Positions 18,384-27,525 of a DNA stretch of 64,000 bases are shown here, piece after piece; position 1 is the stretch's first letter, and each line of letters opens with the position of its first letter. The position numbers and the translations under genes are program-made. The notes below the pieces were generated by a model. The model ran no database searches. It saw only the letters and a list, made by a program, of their open reading frames with translations, and was not told the origin of the DNA. This DNA is from an uncultured Pseudomonadota bacterium (GTDB lineage: Bacteria > Pseudomonadota > Gammaproteobacteria > Ga0077536): the NCBI GenBank assembly GCA_903825645.1, contig CAIKBL010000023.1, positions 1-64,000 of the forward strand, given 5' to 3'.

Positions 18384-20015
18384 TTACATGTTTGGATAAT
18401 TGGGGCCGCCGCCCCCTTCAGGAGTCACCCAATCAATATTTTGTGAAGGATCCTTAATGTCACAGGTCTTGCAGTGCACGCAGTTTTGCGCATTGATGCG
18501 CAAACTTTGCTGACCAGATTCTTCGACGAACTCGTAGACACCTGCCGGACAGTAACGCTGCTCTGGCCCAGCGTAGACGGCGAGATTAAGCCGAACGGGA
18601 ACGCCCGCGTCTTTCAGCGTCAGATGGCAGGGTTGGTTTTCCTCATGGTTGGTGTTTGACAAAAACACCGAGGACAGCTTATCGAAGGTCAGTTGGCCAT
18701 CCGGTTTGGGATAATCAATGGGCTTGCATTGTGCCGCAGGTTTGAGCGAAGTGTGATCCGGCGTATGCCTGAATGTCCAAGGTGCCTTACCGCGTAAGAC
18801 CAAGGTATCGAGCGCCCCGTAGCCTAGGGCCACCCAAAGCCCCCAATGGAATGCCGGCTTGATGTTCCTCACTCGGTAGAGTTCATCCCAGAGCCACGAG
18901 TTCTTCAGGCGATGGGGGTAATCCACGGCTTCGCGCCCAATTTTATCGTCGACCCGGAGTAATTCGAACACGGCTTCCGCAGCCGTCATCCCCGATTTCA
19001 TCGCCGTGTGGCTGCCTTTTATTTTCGGCAAATTGAGAAAACCGGCGGTGTCCCCGACGAGCATGCCGCCCGGGAACGTCAACTTGGGAATGGATTGAAA
19101 ACCACCCGCGCTTATTGCGCGTGCACCGTAGGAAACGCGGCGCCCGCCACTAAATGTTTCACGAATGGCCGGATGCGTTTTGAACCGCTGCATTTCATCG
19201 AAAGGGCTCAGATAGGGATTACTGTAATTGAGGCCCAACACATAACCAACCGCGACCAAGTTGTTCTCAAGATGATAGAGAAAAGAGCCCCCGTACGTTG
19301 CCTGATCGACGGGCCAACCAATAGTATGGCTGACCAGACCTTCGAGGTGCTGATCAGGCTTCACTTCCCATAATTCCTTAATGCCTATCCCATAGACCTG
19401 CGGATCGACACCACTGCGCAACTGGAAGCGCTCAAATAATGTCTTGGTCAGTGACCCACGGCAACCTTCAGCAAAAATAGTCTGCCGCGCATGAAGTTCC
19501 ATTCCAGGCGCAAAATTCGCACCCTCCTCACCCGCCTTCGTCCGCCCCATGTCTCCGGTTGCGACGCCCTTTACAGAGCCATCTGGATGATAGAGGACTT
19601 CGGCCGCGGCAAATCCGGGATAGATGTCAACGCCCAAGGCCTCTGCCTGCTGCGCAAGCCATCGACAAACATTACCCAAACTGACGATATAGTTCCCATG
19701 ATTATGCATGGGGGGCGGCGTGGGCAATCTAAATGCCCGTTTTTCAGTCAGAAACAGAAAGCGATCTTCCGTGACCGGGGTGTTAAGTGGTGCGCCAAGC
19801 GTCTTCCAATCCGGGAGCAACTCGTCTAAAGCCCGTGGCTCAAAGACGGCGCCTGACAGCGTGTGCGCGCCTATCTCCGAGCCTTTCTCGAGCACACACA
19901 CCGAAAGCTCATGGCCGTGCTCCGTCGCCAACTGTTTCAACCGTATCGCCGCAGCAAGGCCCGCTGGCCCACCGCCCACGATGACGACATCGAACTCCAT
20001 TGCCTCTCGCTCCAT
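18384..20015 (-). CDS. Electron transfer flavoprotein:ubiquinone oxidoreductase
   Basis: Membrane-associated flavoprotein that passes electrons from reduced ETF to ubiquinone. The 543 residues match the family: N-terminal FAD motif ([17 protein letters not shown]), TLSGAVFEP, the [16 protein letters not shown] contact, and a C-terminal [4Fe-4S] ligand set, YCPAGVYE plus [16 protein letters not shown] 20015 is preceded by AAAGGGAG; an in-frame ATG five codons later is less likely. It lies 20 bases after etfA in the same direction, giving a complete ETF to quinone route for the acyl-CoA dehydrogenases encoded in this window. Confidence 0.96.
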   Translation of the reverse strand: MEREAMEFDVVIVGGGPAGLAAAIRLKQLATEHGHELSVCVLEKGSEIGAHTLSGAVFEPRALDELLPDWKTLGAPLNTPVTEDRFLFLTEKRAFRLPTPPPMHNHGNYIVSLGNVCRWLAQQAEALGVDIYPGFAAAEVLYHPDGSVKGVATGDMGRTKAGEEGANFAPGMELHARQTIFAEGCRGSLTKTLFERFQLRSGVDPQVYGIGIKELWEVKPDQHLEGLVSHTIGWPVDQATYGGSFLYHLENNLVAVGYVLGLNYSNPYLSPFDEMQRFKTHPAIRETFSGGRRVSYGARAISAGGFQSIPKLTFPGGMLVGDTAGFLNLPKIKGSHTAMKSGMTAAEAVFELLRVDDKIGREAVDYPHRLKNSWLWDELYRVRNIKPAFHWGLWVALGYGALDTLVLRGKAPWTFRHTPDHTSLKPAAQCKPIDYPKPDGQLTFDKLSSVFLSNTNHEENQPCHLTLKDAGVPVRLNLAVYAGPEQRYCPAGVYEFVEESGQQSLRINAQNCVHCKTCDIKDPSQNIDWVTPEGGGGPNYPNM

Positions 20016-20035
20016 GAGCTTGCTCCCTTTCGACG

Positions 20036-20968
20036 CTACTTACTGAGCGCGTCGATTAACGCGGGCACTTCCTTGAACAGATCACCCACCAGCCCATAAT
20101 CCGCCACTTGAAAAATAGGCGCTTCCTCGTCCTTGTTGATGGCGACAATGACCTTGCTGTCCTTCATGCCCGCAAGATGTTGAATAGCACCGGAGATCCC
20201 AACAGCGACGTAAAGCTGCGGCGCTACTACCTTGCCAGTCTGACCAACCTGATAGTCATTGGGGACGTACCCGGCATCGACCGCTGCCCGAGAGGCACCC
20301 ACTGCCGCACCGAGGGTATCCGCCAACTTTTCGATAATCGCAAAATTCTCGGCACTGCCGACGCCCCGTCCACCTGACACGATAATGTCGGCCGCCGCGA
20401 GTTCTGGTCGGCTAGATTTTGTAAGTTCTTCCCCCTTGAAAGAAGATAACCCTGCATCTGGCCCTGGTGGCACCTTTTCGATCGCGGCGCTACCGCCCGT
20501 GGCGGCCACCGGATCAAAACCTGTAGTCCGCACCGTGATCGCTTTGACTCGATCGATTGACTGCACTGTCGCCAAGACATTGCCGGCATAGATCGGTCGC
20601 ACGAAGGTATCCTCACTGACAACACTTATGATGTCTGAGAGCTGCGCCACATCCAGTAACGCGGCTATTCGCGGCATTACGTTTTTCCCGTTGCTCGTTG
20701 CGGCCACCAGAAGATGACTGTAGCCGGCGGCCAACTGCACTACCAAGGGTGCGAGATTTTCCGCCAATCCATGTGCATAATGTCCGGCATCAGCGAGCAG
20801 CACTTTGCTGACACCCATTACCTGTGCAGCTGCATCTGCCACAGCCTGACATTCGTGGCCTGCCACGAGGATGTCCACTGAACCCAGTTTACTCGCCGCG
20901 GCGACGGCGTTAAGCGTCGCGATGTTGAGCATGACGTTGTTATGTTCTGCAATGACGAGGGCACCCAT
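20036..20968 (-). CDS. etfA: Electron transfer flavoprotein, alpha subunit
   Basis: FAD-binding subunit of the ETF heterodimer, which accepts electrons from acyl-CoA dehydrogenases. The C-terminal FAD signature is intact: [17 protein letters not shown] followed by [19 protein letters not shown]. The [12 protein letters not shown] block is also typical. At 310 residues it has normal length. It follows etfB with a three-base gap, so the subunits are translationally linked. Confidence 0.96.
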   Translation of the reverse strand: MGALVIAEHNNVMLNIATLNAVAAASKLGSVDILVAGHECQAVADAAAQVMGVSKVLLADAGHYAHGLAENLAPLVVQLAAGYSHLLVAATSNGKNVMPRIAALLDVAQLSDIISVVSEDTFVRPIYAGNVLATVQSIDRVKAITVRTTGFDPVAATGGSAAIEKVPPGPDAGLSSFKGEELTKSSRPELAAADIIVSGGRGVGSAENFAIIEKLADTLGAAVGASRAAVDAGYVPNDYQVGQTGKVVAPQLYVAVGISGAIQHLAGMKDSKVIVAINKDEEAPIFQVADYGLVGDLFKEVPALIDALSK

Positions 20969-20971
20969 AAT

Positions 20972-21721
20972 TCAAATTACCTTAGCTTCGTTGCGGAGTT
21001 TTGCTACTAATTCTTGAACATCTGCGACCTTCACACCGCCCGCCCTTGCGGCAGGCTCCGCGGCCTTAACGAGTTTCAGGCGCGGACTGATGTCTACCCC
21101 GAGTTCGGATGGGGTCACGATATCTAGGGGCTTCTTTTTTGCCTTCATGATGTTCGGTAATTTGACATAGCGAGGTTCGTTGAGTCGTAGATCGGCGGTG
21201 ACTACTGCAGGCAGCTTAAGACTCAAGGTCTGCAGTCCGCCGTCAACTTCACGCTTCACTTCCAAGGTCTCCGATTGAACATCTAGTTTGGCCGCAAAGG
21301 TGCCCTGCGCCCAACCAAGTAATCCGGCGAGCATCTGGCCCGTCTGATTGGAATCGTCGTCGATCGCCTGCTTGCCAAGAATCACCAACCCCGGTTGCTC
21401 TTTATTGACCAACGCTTGCAATAACTTGGCGACCGCTAAGGGCTGCACCTCTTCATCGGTTTGTACCAAAATGCCCCGATCCGCACCCATGGCCATCGCC
21501 GTCCGCAAGGTTTCCTGACATTGGGCTGAGCCAATCGAAACCGCCAAGATTTCTTGGGCCTTACCGGCCTCCTGGAGGCGAATAGCCTCTTCTATCGCGA
21601 TTTCGTCAAAAGGGTTCATCGACATCTTGACGTTGGCGAGTTCAACGCCGGAGCCATCAGATTTCGGACGCGCTTTAACGTTGTAATCAATAGCGCGCTT
21701 CACGGCCACCAGGATCTTCAT
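20972..21721 (-). CDS. etfB: Electron transfer flavoprotein, beta subunit
   Basis: AMP-binding and recognition-loop subunit of ETF. The N-terminus [14 protein letters not shown] and the [11 protein letters not shown] block are family signatures, and the recognition region ([19 protein letters not shown]) is present. ATG 21721 has a strong GGAGG seven bases upstream, giving 249 residues; the frame is open seven codons further without need. It is first in a run of six or seven genes. Its promoter must lie in the 250-base interval shared with the divergent gcdH. Confidence 0.96.
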   Translation of the reverse strand: MKILVAVKRAIDYNVKARPKSDGSGVELANVKMSMNPFDEIAIEEAIRLQEAGKAQEILAVSIGSAQCQETLRTAMAMGADRGILVQTDEEVQPLAVAKLLQALVNKEQPGLVILGKQAIDDDSNQTGQMLAGLLGWAQGTFAAKLDVQSETLEVKREVDGGLQTLSLKLPAVVTADLRLNEPRYVKLPNIMKAKKKPLDIVTPSELGVDISPRLKLVKAAEPAARAGGVKVADVQELVAKLRNEAKVI

Positions 21722-21875
21722 GATTGCCTCCAGCTTAAGCAATTGGCGCCATCACGCACGCGGACCCTTCTCTGGGCGCGCGTAGGATGAGGCATGGACT
21801 CTATCAGGACGCCGGATATTACCAGTAAAGGCCTGATCGAAAAAGGCGAGATAAACGAGCAGACTGCGACACCGA

Positions 21876-21889
21876 GCGGCGCGCGCCGC
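21876..21889. promoter_or_regulatory. Perfect 14-base palindrome between etfB and gcdH
   Basis: GCGGCGC followed by GCGCCGC forms a perfect palindrome roughly in the middle of the divergent interval between etfB and gcdH. It could be an operator serving both promoters; its purely G/C composition means chance cannot be excluded. Confidence 0.35.
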
Positions 21890-21972
21890 GACGGTAGTTT
21901 GTGTGGGCTCGACCCACCCCGAGCGTGGTGCGAAGATGCCACCCGTCGTACGTCAACAGAAGGAAACACCGC

Positions 21973-23196
21973 ATGCCTAATCGCTCAGATTCGCTCAAAA
22001 ATGCACCGTCGGCCTCTGCCGAGAGCGCCTTTAACTGGGAAGATCCACTCTTGATCAGCAACCAGTTAACCGAGGAGGAGCGACTTGTACGGGACGCTGC
22101 GCGCGCCTTTTGCCAGGAGCGTCTGCAGCCCAGAGTCCGTGATATGCATCGGCACGAAACATTCGAACGCAGCCTCATGGAGGAATTTGGCGCGTTGGGT
22201 TTCCTAGGTTCCACTATCCCGACCGAATTCGGAGGTGGTGGATTGAATTATGTGTCCTATGGCCTTATCGCACGGGAAGTTGAGCGCGTGGATTCGGGAT
22301 TTCGCTCCGCAATGAGCGTGCAATCGAGTCTCGTGATGTATCCGATCTATGCGTATGGAAATGACGCGCAGCGACGGAAATATCTACCCAAGTTGGCCTC
22401 CGGTGAGTGGGTCGGCTGTTTCGGACTCACCGAGCCTGACCATGGCTCAGATCCCGGCGGTATGCAGACGAAAGCTGTCTCCGTCGCCGGTGGGTACAAA
22501 CTCACCGGAAACAAAATGTGGATCACTAACTCTCCGTTAGCGGACGTTCTGGTCGTATGGGCGAAAACTTCTGACAGTATTATTCGAGGTTTTGTGCTGG
22601 AGCGCGGTATGGCGGGCCTCGGCACACCCAAAATTGAAGGGAAGTTCTCGCTTCGCGCATCGGTAACCGGCGAAATTGTAATGGCGGATGTTTTCGTCCC
22701 CGAGGCTAATCTGTTGCCCAATGTCCAGGGCCTTCGTGGTCCCTTTGGCTGTCTGAACAGGGCTCGCTATGGCATTTCTTGGGGTGCTATGGGAGCGGCG
22801 GAGTTCTGTTGGCATGCGGCTCGTCAATACACGCTCGACCGCAAGCAGTTCGGTCGTCCGCTCGCCGCGACCCAGTTAGTTCAAAAAAAGCTAGCCGACA
22901 TGCAGACCGAAATCACGCTGGGACTGCAAGGCGCCCTACAGCTTGGCCGAATGATCGACGCGGGCGTAGGGGCACCGGAAGCAATTTCATTGATGAAAAG
23001 AAACAACTGCGGTAAAGCTTTGGATATCGCCCGCCAAGCACGTGACATGCACGGTGGTAACGGCGTCTCAGACGAATACCACGTAATTCGCCATCTCATG
23101 AACCTCGAAGCCGTCAATACCTATGAGGGTACCCATGATGTTCATGCGCTCATTCTCGGACGAGCCCAAACGGGTTTACAAGCCTTCACGGCCTAA
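21973..23196 (+). CDS. gcdH: Glutaryl-CoA dehydrogenase
   Basis: Oxidises and decarboxylates glutaryl-CoA to crotonyl-CoA in lysine, tryptophan and some aromatic-acid pathways, giving electrons to ETF. The 407-residue sequence follows mitochondrial GCDH closely: [68 protein letters not shown] and [17 protein letters not shown]. The last contains the catalytic glutamate (YEGT). ATG 21973 has AAGGAAA upstream and begins at the family N-terminus. It is divergent from etfBA, which supplies its electron acceptor. Confidence 0.96.
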   Translation: MPNRSDSLKNAPSASAESAFNWEDPLLISNQLTEEERLVRDAARAFCQERLQPRVRDMHRHETFERSLMEEFGALGFLGSTIPTEFGGGGLNYVSYGLIAREVERVDSGFRSAMSVQSSLVMYPIYAYGNDAQRRKYLPKLASGEWVGCFGLTEPDHGSDPGGMQTKAVSVAGGYKLTGNKMWITNSPLADVLVVWAKTSDSIIRGFVLERGMAGLGTPKIEGKFSLRASVTGEIVMADVFVPEANLLPNVQGLRGPFGCLNRARYGISWGAMGAAEFCWHAARQYTLDRKQFGRPLAATQLVQKKLADMQTEITLGLQGALQLGRMIDAGVGAPEAISLMKRNNCGKALDIARQARDMHGGNGVSDEYHVIRHLMNLEAVNTYEGTHDVHALILGRAQTGLQAFTA

Positions 23197-23377
23197 CTGA
23201 GAGGAACGCCTTACATTGCGCAAGGCAGGCCCGGTATGGTTGAATTCGATACCGACTGCCCATTCTATATTTTGCAACTTGGGCGCGGAATGACCGTTTA
23301 CGAGAGCCGCGAGGACTGGCGCGACGGCAACGACGGCGACACTTTCACATAGCAATCACGATGGGTCGAATCAACAA

Positions 23378-23776
23378 ATGAATATTTATGTCGGGAACCT
23401 GCCCTACAACGTCCGTGACGAAGAACTTCGGGCCACTTTCGAACCTTATGGCACCGTTGTGTCCGCAGAGGTAATTTTTGACAAACGAACGCGTCGGTCG
23501 CGAGGATACGGCTTTGTGGAGATGACCGTCGACGCTGAAGGACAACGTGCAATCGCCGCCCTAAACGGCTCGGAACTTTACGGTCGCGAGTTGCGCGTAG
23601 ATGCCTCTCAACCGAAAAGCGACAAGCCCGAGCCGGGAAGCCGCGAAGGGGGCTCTGAGCGTGATAACCGCGGCAGAAGCCCGCGTAGTGGAAACAACGA
23701 GCGCTCCAACCCTTCGCCTACCGCACCGGAAAGTGCAGCAGGCATTAAAGGGTTCTTCAAGCGGTTGTTCGGCTAG
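23378..23776 (+). CDS. RRM-domain RNA-binding protein
   Basis: A 132-residue protein with one N-terminal RNA recognition motif (residues 1-78): RNP2 is IYVGNL and RNP1 is RGYGFVEM. A disordered tail rich in Arg, Gly, Ser, Asn and Glu (about 80-120) ends in a short basic-hydrophobic motif, GIKGFFKRLFG. Bacterial RRM proteins of this size occur in proteobacteria and cyanobacteria and are often linked to mRNA binding or cold adaptation. The gene appears monocistronic. Confidence 0.9.
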   Translation: MNIYVGNLPYNVRDEELRATFEPYGTVVSAEVIFDKRTRRSRGYGFVEMTVDAEGQRAIAALNGSELYGRELRVDASQPKSDKPEPGSREGGSERDNRGRSPRSGNNERSNPSPTAPESAAGIKGFFKRLFG

Positions 23777-24131
23777 CTCAACATGGCGCCGAAGCCATGC
23801 GCTGACAGGTCGCCCTGCTCCGCATGGCACATCGGCAGAGCGTTGTGCCACGCGAGAATAGTCCCTGTCGGGACGGCGCTCCCCTGATTCTGCCGCCAAC
23901 CCACCGGCGACGAGTCGTGGCATGCCCGATTTGTGACGGGAAAGGCTTGTCCACCATCTACGCGGCAAACAGTGCACTAAACGACACGTAAAAGCCCGCT
24001 CGAATTGAACGACTCACAGTACGTGCACCATTGGCGCACCCGGCCGAAAAAACTCAACGGGTCAATCTAATGACGGCGAGGACAGGCAGGCTGCATTGCC
24101 CGCCTCTCAACGCGCAACCATCCATCTACCG
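23777..24131. other. Gap without a recognised gene
   Basis: About 355 bases between the RRM gene and the convergent SDR gene. A short plus-strand frame ending at 23991 contains CPICDGKGL, a single CxxCxGxG-type knuckle, but has no good start and no second knuckle. No clear terminator is visible. Confidence 0.4.
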
Positions 24132-25034
24132 TTACGGCCCCTCGCCAGCGGCGTCAAGCCGACGCGTGGCGTCGGCGAAATAGTCGGGCTTGTCCGTTGT
24201 CCAGATTTCCCCCCAATGCTGGCCAGCGCCATCGATGGTGAGGATTTCTCCGTTAATGTATCCACCTGCTGGGCCCCCGATAAAAACGGCAGCCTCCGCA
24301 ATCTGCCAAGGCGACCCGACCCGCTGCATCGGGTTAGTCAATGGGTATTTCGCGCGCGCCGCCTCACTATAGACCGCCCACCCTTCCGTCTGAATCGTGC
24401 CCGGGGCAATACAGTTGACGCGAATATCGAGAGGGGCCCATTCGACAGCGACAGCTTGTGACACCGCCACAACCCCTGCACGTGCGGCGACCGTATGGGC
24501 GACGCCATGCAGTCCCCGAGGCACCACCACAATATTCACGATGCTGCCAGGAAGATGCGTATCGCGCCATTTACGTGCGTGTGCCTGCATCATCGACCAC
24601 GTACCATTTAAGTTGGTGTTAATGACCGTATTCCAGCCCTTTTCCGAGAAATCGAGAGCGGCCTGCGGAAACTGCCCACCTGCACTGTTGATAAGGATGT
24701 CGACTTTCTCAAAGCGCCCCCATATCGTCTCCGTTGAGCGTTCAACCCAAGCTCGATCGCGAATATCGACCGGTTCAAACTCCGCATCCAACCCGTGTTC
24801 CCGCATAGCATCGACTACGCCAACAAGCTTGTCCTCGTTTCGTCCACAGATGATGACGCTCGCCCCGAGACGCCCTGCGAGCCAAGCCGTCGCCCGACCA
24901 ATACCGCTACCGCCGCCTGACACGAGAACAACTTTACCTTGCAGCATATCCGGCGCGAAGACCGTAGGATGAATCGCAAGTTCTTCGTTGCTGGTCGGAA
25001 TTTCATTGAGGTCCGTCATGGTCGCCGTACTCAT
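24132..25034 (-). CDS. SDR family oxidoreductase resembling peroxisomal-type 2,4-dienoyl-CoA reductase
   Basis: A 300-residue short-chain dehydrogenase. The cofactor motif SGGGSGIGRA (39-48) and INSAGG are standard, but the catalytic YxxxK is missing: the region reads AHTVAARAG, with Arg185 at the lysine position and Thr181 at the tyrosine position, and His180 just before. That layout, followed by AVEWAPLDIRVN and APGTIQTEG, matches the peroxisomal 2,4-dienoyl-CoA reductase type and related SDRs of acyl-CoA pathways. It overlaps the acyl-CoA dehydrogenase stop (ATGA) and is last in the operon, so a dienoyl- or oxoacyl-CoA substrate is likely. Confidence 0.83.
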   Translation of the reverse strand: MSTATMTDLNEIPTSNEELAIHPTVFAPDMLQGKVVLVSGGGSGIGRATAWLAGRLGASVIICGRNEDKLVGVVDAMREHGLDAEFEPVDIRDRAWVERSTETIWGRFEKVDILINSAGGQFPQAALDFSEKGWNTVINTNLNGTWSMMQAHARKWRDTHLPGSIVNIVVVPRGLHGVAHTVAARAGVVAVSQAVAVEWAPLDIRVNCIAPGTIQTEGWAVYSEAARAKYPLTNPMQRVGSPWQIAEAAVFIGGPAGGYINGEILTIDGAGQHWGEIWTTDKPDYFADATRRLDAAGEGP

Positions 25035-26245
25035 CGCCGTTGTAACAATTCGCGACTAATGATCATTTTTCGTACTTCAGTAGTGCCTGCGCCAATTTCC
25101 AAAAGTTTGATCGAACGATAGAGCCGATTGATCTCTGCTTCCCAGATGTAACCATAGCCACCGTGGATTTGAAGCGCCTCGTTCAGTACCTGATTGAGAG
25201 TATTCGCGGTATACATCAGCGAAGCTGCTGTCTGGGCATGGATCATGCCGCGACCACCCTCGCCAACTTCCAAATCGTTGGCTTCTGCGAGCACGCCGTA
25301 ACATAGCGCGCGCATGCTCTCGACCCAAACGTACATGTCGGCAATCTTCGATTGGATCATTTGAAATTCAGACAACGGCTTGCCGAATTGGACACGCGTT
25401 TTCGCGTAATCAATCGAAAGCTCAAGCGCACGCTCAGCAACCCCAACGCAGATAGGCGAAATCACGGCGCGCTCGAGATCGAGTCCGCTCATAACCACGG
25501 CGACACCCATGTTTTCCTGCCCAACCAGATTTTCAACAGGAACTTTACAGTTATCGAAAACCAACTCTCCGGTCTGACTCCCGCGAAAGCCCATTTTTAT
25601 GAGTTTTTGCGCGACACGAAAGCCTGGAAAGTTCTTTTCGACGATAAACGCGGATATACCATGAGGACCTCGCTCGGGAGCGGTCTTCGCGTAAACGAGC
25701 AAGGTATCGGCAACTGGTCCATTCGTGATGTAGATCTTGCGCCCATTCAAGATGTAGTAACCGCCGTCTCGCTTCGCCGTCGTGCGCATGGAACCGAGCG
25801 CATCGGAACCTGCCTCGGGCTCTGTCAATCCCAAGGCGCCAATGGCTTTACCGGAACACAAGTCAGGCACGTATTTTCGACGCAAATCGTCGTTGGAGTT
25901 ACGATAAATATTATTCAGGCACAGATTTTCGTGTGCTATCCAGGACAAGCTAAGCGCGTAGTTCCACCGCGCCATGGCCTGACAAACTAGTCCACTGGTA
26001 AAGAAATCCAGACCGGCGCCCCCATACTCTTCTGGCACAGTGATTCCGAAGTAGCCTTGTTCTCCAATTTTCTCAAACACATCCTCCGGCCACCATTCCT
26101 CGTTGTCCATACGCGCAGCTAGTGGGTACAGCACATTACGTGAGAACTTGTCCGCTTCATCCAGAATGGTTTGTTGATCCGGTGTCAACTTGAATGCATG
26201 TGAACGCGGGGCAGCACTATCAAGGCTTGAAGATGGCTGGGACAT
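25031..26245 (-). CDS. Acyl-CoA dehydrogenase (isovaleryl-CoA dehydrogenase-type active site)
   Basis: A 404-residue flavoenzyme. GALGLTEPEAGSDA and YITNGPVADT are the FAD and substrate motifs. The catalytic glutamate is at the isovaleryl/long-chain position, E258 in SGLDLER, while the usual C-terminal position reads EIGAGTTEVR without glutamate. This points to branched or otherwise unusual acyl-CoA substrates. ATG 26245 follows a GGAG; a GTG four codons earlier is possible. It lies 117 bases after the enoyl-CoA hydratase and overlaps the SDR start. In LvaC and ACAD10/11 systems a dehydrogenase-family protein acts on a phosphorylated 4-hydroxyacyl-CoA; here that role is inferred from context. 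Confidence 0.9.
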   Translation of the reverse strand: MSQPSSSLDSAAPRSHAFKLTPDQQTILDEADKFSRNVLYPLAARMDNEEWWPEDVFEKIGEQGYFGITVPEEYGGAGLDFFTSGLVCQAMARWNYALSLSWIAHENLCLNNIYRNSNDDLRRKYVPDLCSGKAIGALGLTEPEAGSDALGSMRTTAKRDGGYYILNGRKIYITNGPVADTLLVYAKTAPERGPHGISAFIVEKNFPGFRVAQKLIKMGFRGSQTGELVFDNCKVPVENLVGQENMGVAVVMSGLDLERAVISPICVGVAERALELSIDYAKTRVQFGKPLSEFQMIQSKIADMYVWVESMRALCYGVLAEANDLEVGEGGRGMIHAQTAASLMYTANTLNQVLNEALQIHGGYGYIWEAEINRLYRSIKLLEIGAGTTEVRKMIISRELLQRR

Positions 26246-26362
26246 CGTAAACTCCACTCGGCAGGTTGAAATCTAAATTTTCCGTGGCATCTAGCCATCG
26301 GCATTTGTTTGTCGGACCATAACGAATGCCCCCGGGGTTGTCCAACCAGAGGGCCTTAGCAG

Positions 26363-27142
26363 TCAGGTCTGTGGCTTACTCTTGGCGAGAAACGCCTCCA
26401 TCGTGGCGAGCGTTGCGGGTGTTGCCGCGAGGCTTGCAATGGCCGCGCCTTCAAGCTCCAGTTGCTCAGGCAGTGTGTTTCGCAAACTTTGACGCAATAG
26501 CGCCTTCAAATTACCGACTGCATCGGAAGGCATAGATGCGAGTTGCAGCACCAATTTTTCGACCTCTTGTTCGAAGGTCTCGTCATCGACTACCCGGGCG
26601 ATCAACCCCAGCTTTTGCGCCATATCCGCTGTCAGCGTTGGGTTGGTCGCAAGAATATCGAATGCGCGCTGCACCCCCACAAGTCGTGGCAGGAAATAAG
26701 TCGCCCCACCATCCGGCGTAAGGCCTGATCGCGTATAGGCGAAATTAAATTTCGAAGAGCGACTCGCGATGGCGAGATCGGTCATGCATACAAGGCTAAC
26801 GCCGCCTCCCGCCGCGAGGCCATTAACCGCGGCTACCACCGGCACCGCCAATTTATTTAAGACCGCGATCGCCGAGTGAAAATCAATCGTCATTTCACGC
26901 ACATGCGACTGAATGTGATCGCGCTCTCGCACAAACTCTCGCAAATCGCCCCCGACCGAAAACTGGTGGCCCTCGGCACTCAACAATACGCAACGTAACC
27001 CGGGCGTCACCTCACATTGGACCGCGGCGGTCCTGAGACCCTGCGTAACGAGTCGATCAACGGCGTTATAACCAGTCGGGTTAGAAAGCGTAATTCGAGC
27101 AATTCCGTTCTGGATTGAGAATTTAACCTTGCCACCACTCAT
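26363..27142 (-). CDS. Enoyl-CoA hydratase/isomerase family protein
   Basis: A 259-residue crotonase-fold protein. The oxyanion-hole motifs are present (SVGGDLREF and NGLAAGGGVSLV), as is the SGLTPDGGATYFLPRLVG segment. The first catalytic glutamate position of classical hydratases is less clear than in FadB, so isomerase or hydratase activity cannot be separated. The overall pattern resembles PaaG-like members. Its ATG overlaps the stop of the preceding DUF6285-like gene by four bases. Confidence 0.87.
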   Translation of the reverse strand: MSGGKVKFSIQNGIARITLSNPTGYNAVDRLVTQGLRTAAVQCEVTPGLRCVLLSAEGHQFSVGGDLREFVRERDHIQSHVREMTIDFHSAIAVLNKLAVPVVAAVNGLAAGGGVSLVCMTDLAIASRSSKFNFAYTRSGLTPDGGATYFLPRLVGVQRAFDILATNPTLTADMAQKLGLIARVVDDETFEQEVEKLVLQLASMPSDAVGNLKALLRQSLRNTLPEQLELEGAAIASLAATPATLATMEAFLAKSKPQT

Positions 27143-27513
27143 CGACGTTCCTCTCTATGGATAGCGTTTAAATGCTCCGGCTTAGACACCATAACCTTGT
27201 CGATTACGTGATGAAGAACCAGCTCCGTCACCTTGTCCCACTGTTCGTCGAAGCGACCTTCGCGCAGTCCTGCCGCTAACGCTCGAGTTGCCGCCAACGG
27301 CACCATAGGTCTTCCTAAAAATGTGCAAAGCACGTCATTTTTTTTATCCGCAAGGCGCGCATCATCAGAAATTTCGCGCTCGGCTACACTCAACAGATAA
27401 CTGCAGCACATAGCATGGTATCGATCTTTATCAGGCACATCTTCTTTGATCTGTTCGATGAAATCACGGACTACTCTCAGTATATCGGGTAGCGACGGCT
27501 GGTCTTGGCTCAT
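27139..27513 (-). CDS. DUF6285-like small protein (LvaB-like position)
   Basis: A 124-residue, probably all-helical protein without signal or membrane segment. It fits the family I know as DUF6285: DILRVVRDFIEQ at the N-terminus, a long helix with YHAMCCSYLLSVAEREI, and a C-terminal helix. Such proteins are encoded beside APH-like acyl-CoA kinases; in the P. putida lva system the equivalent small protein, LvaB, is needed with kinase LvaA. It lies 12 bases after the kinase gene and overlaps the hydratase gene, so the three are tightly coupled. The family assignment is from memory of the pattern, not from a search. Confidence 0.7.
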   Translation of the reverse strand: MSQDQPSLPDILRVVRDFIEQIKEDVPDKDRYHAMCCSYLLSVAEREISDDARLADKKNDVLCTFLGRPMVPLAATRALAAGLREGRFDEQWDKVTELVLHHVIDKVMVSKPEHLNAIHREERR

Positions 27514-27525
27514 AGTAGAATTGTC

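Noticed and set aside
23900-23991. Short frame with a CxxCxGxG knuckle
   Set aside because: Only one knuckle, no good start codon and no conserved context; insufficient for a zinc-finger peptide call.
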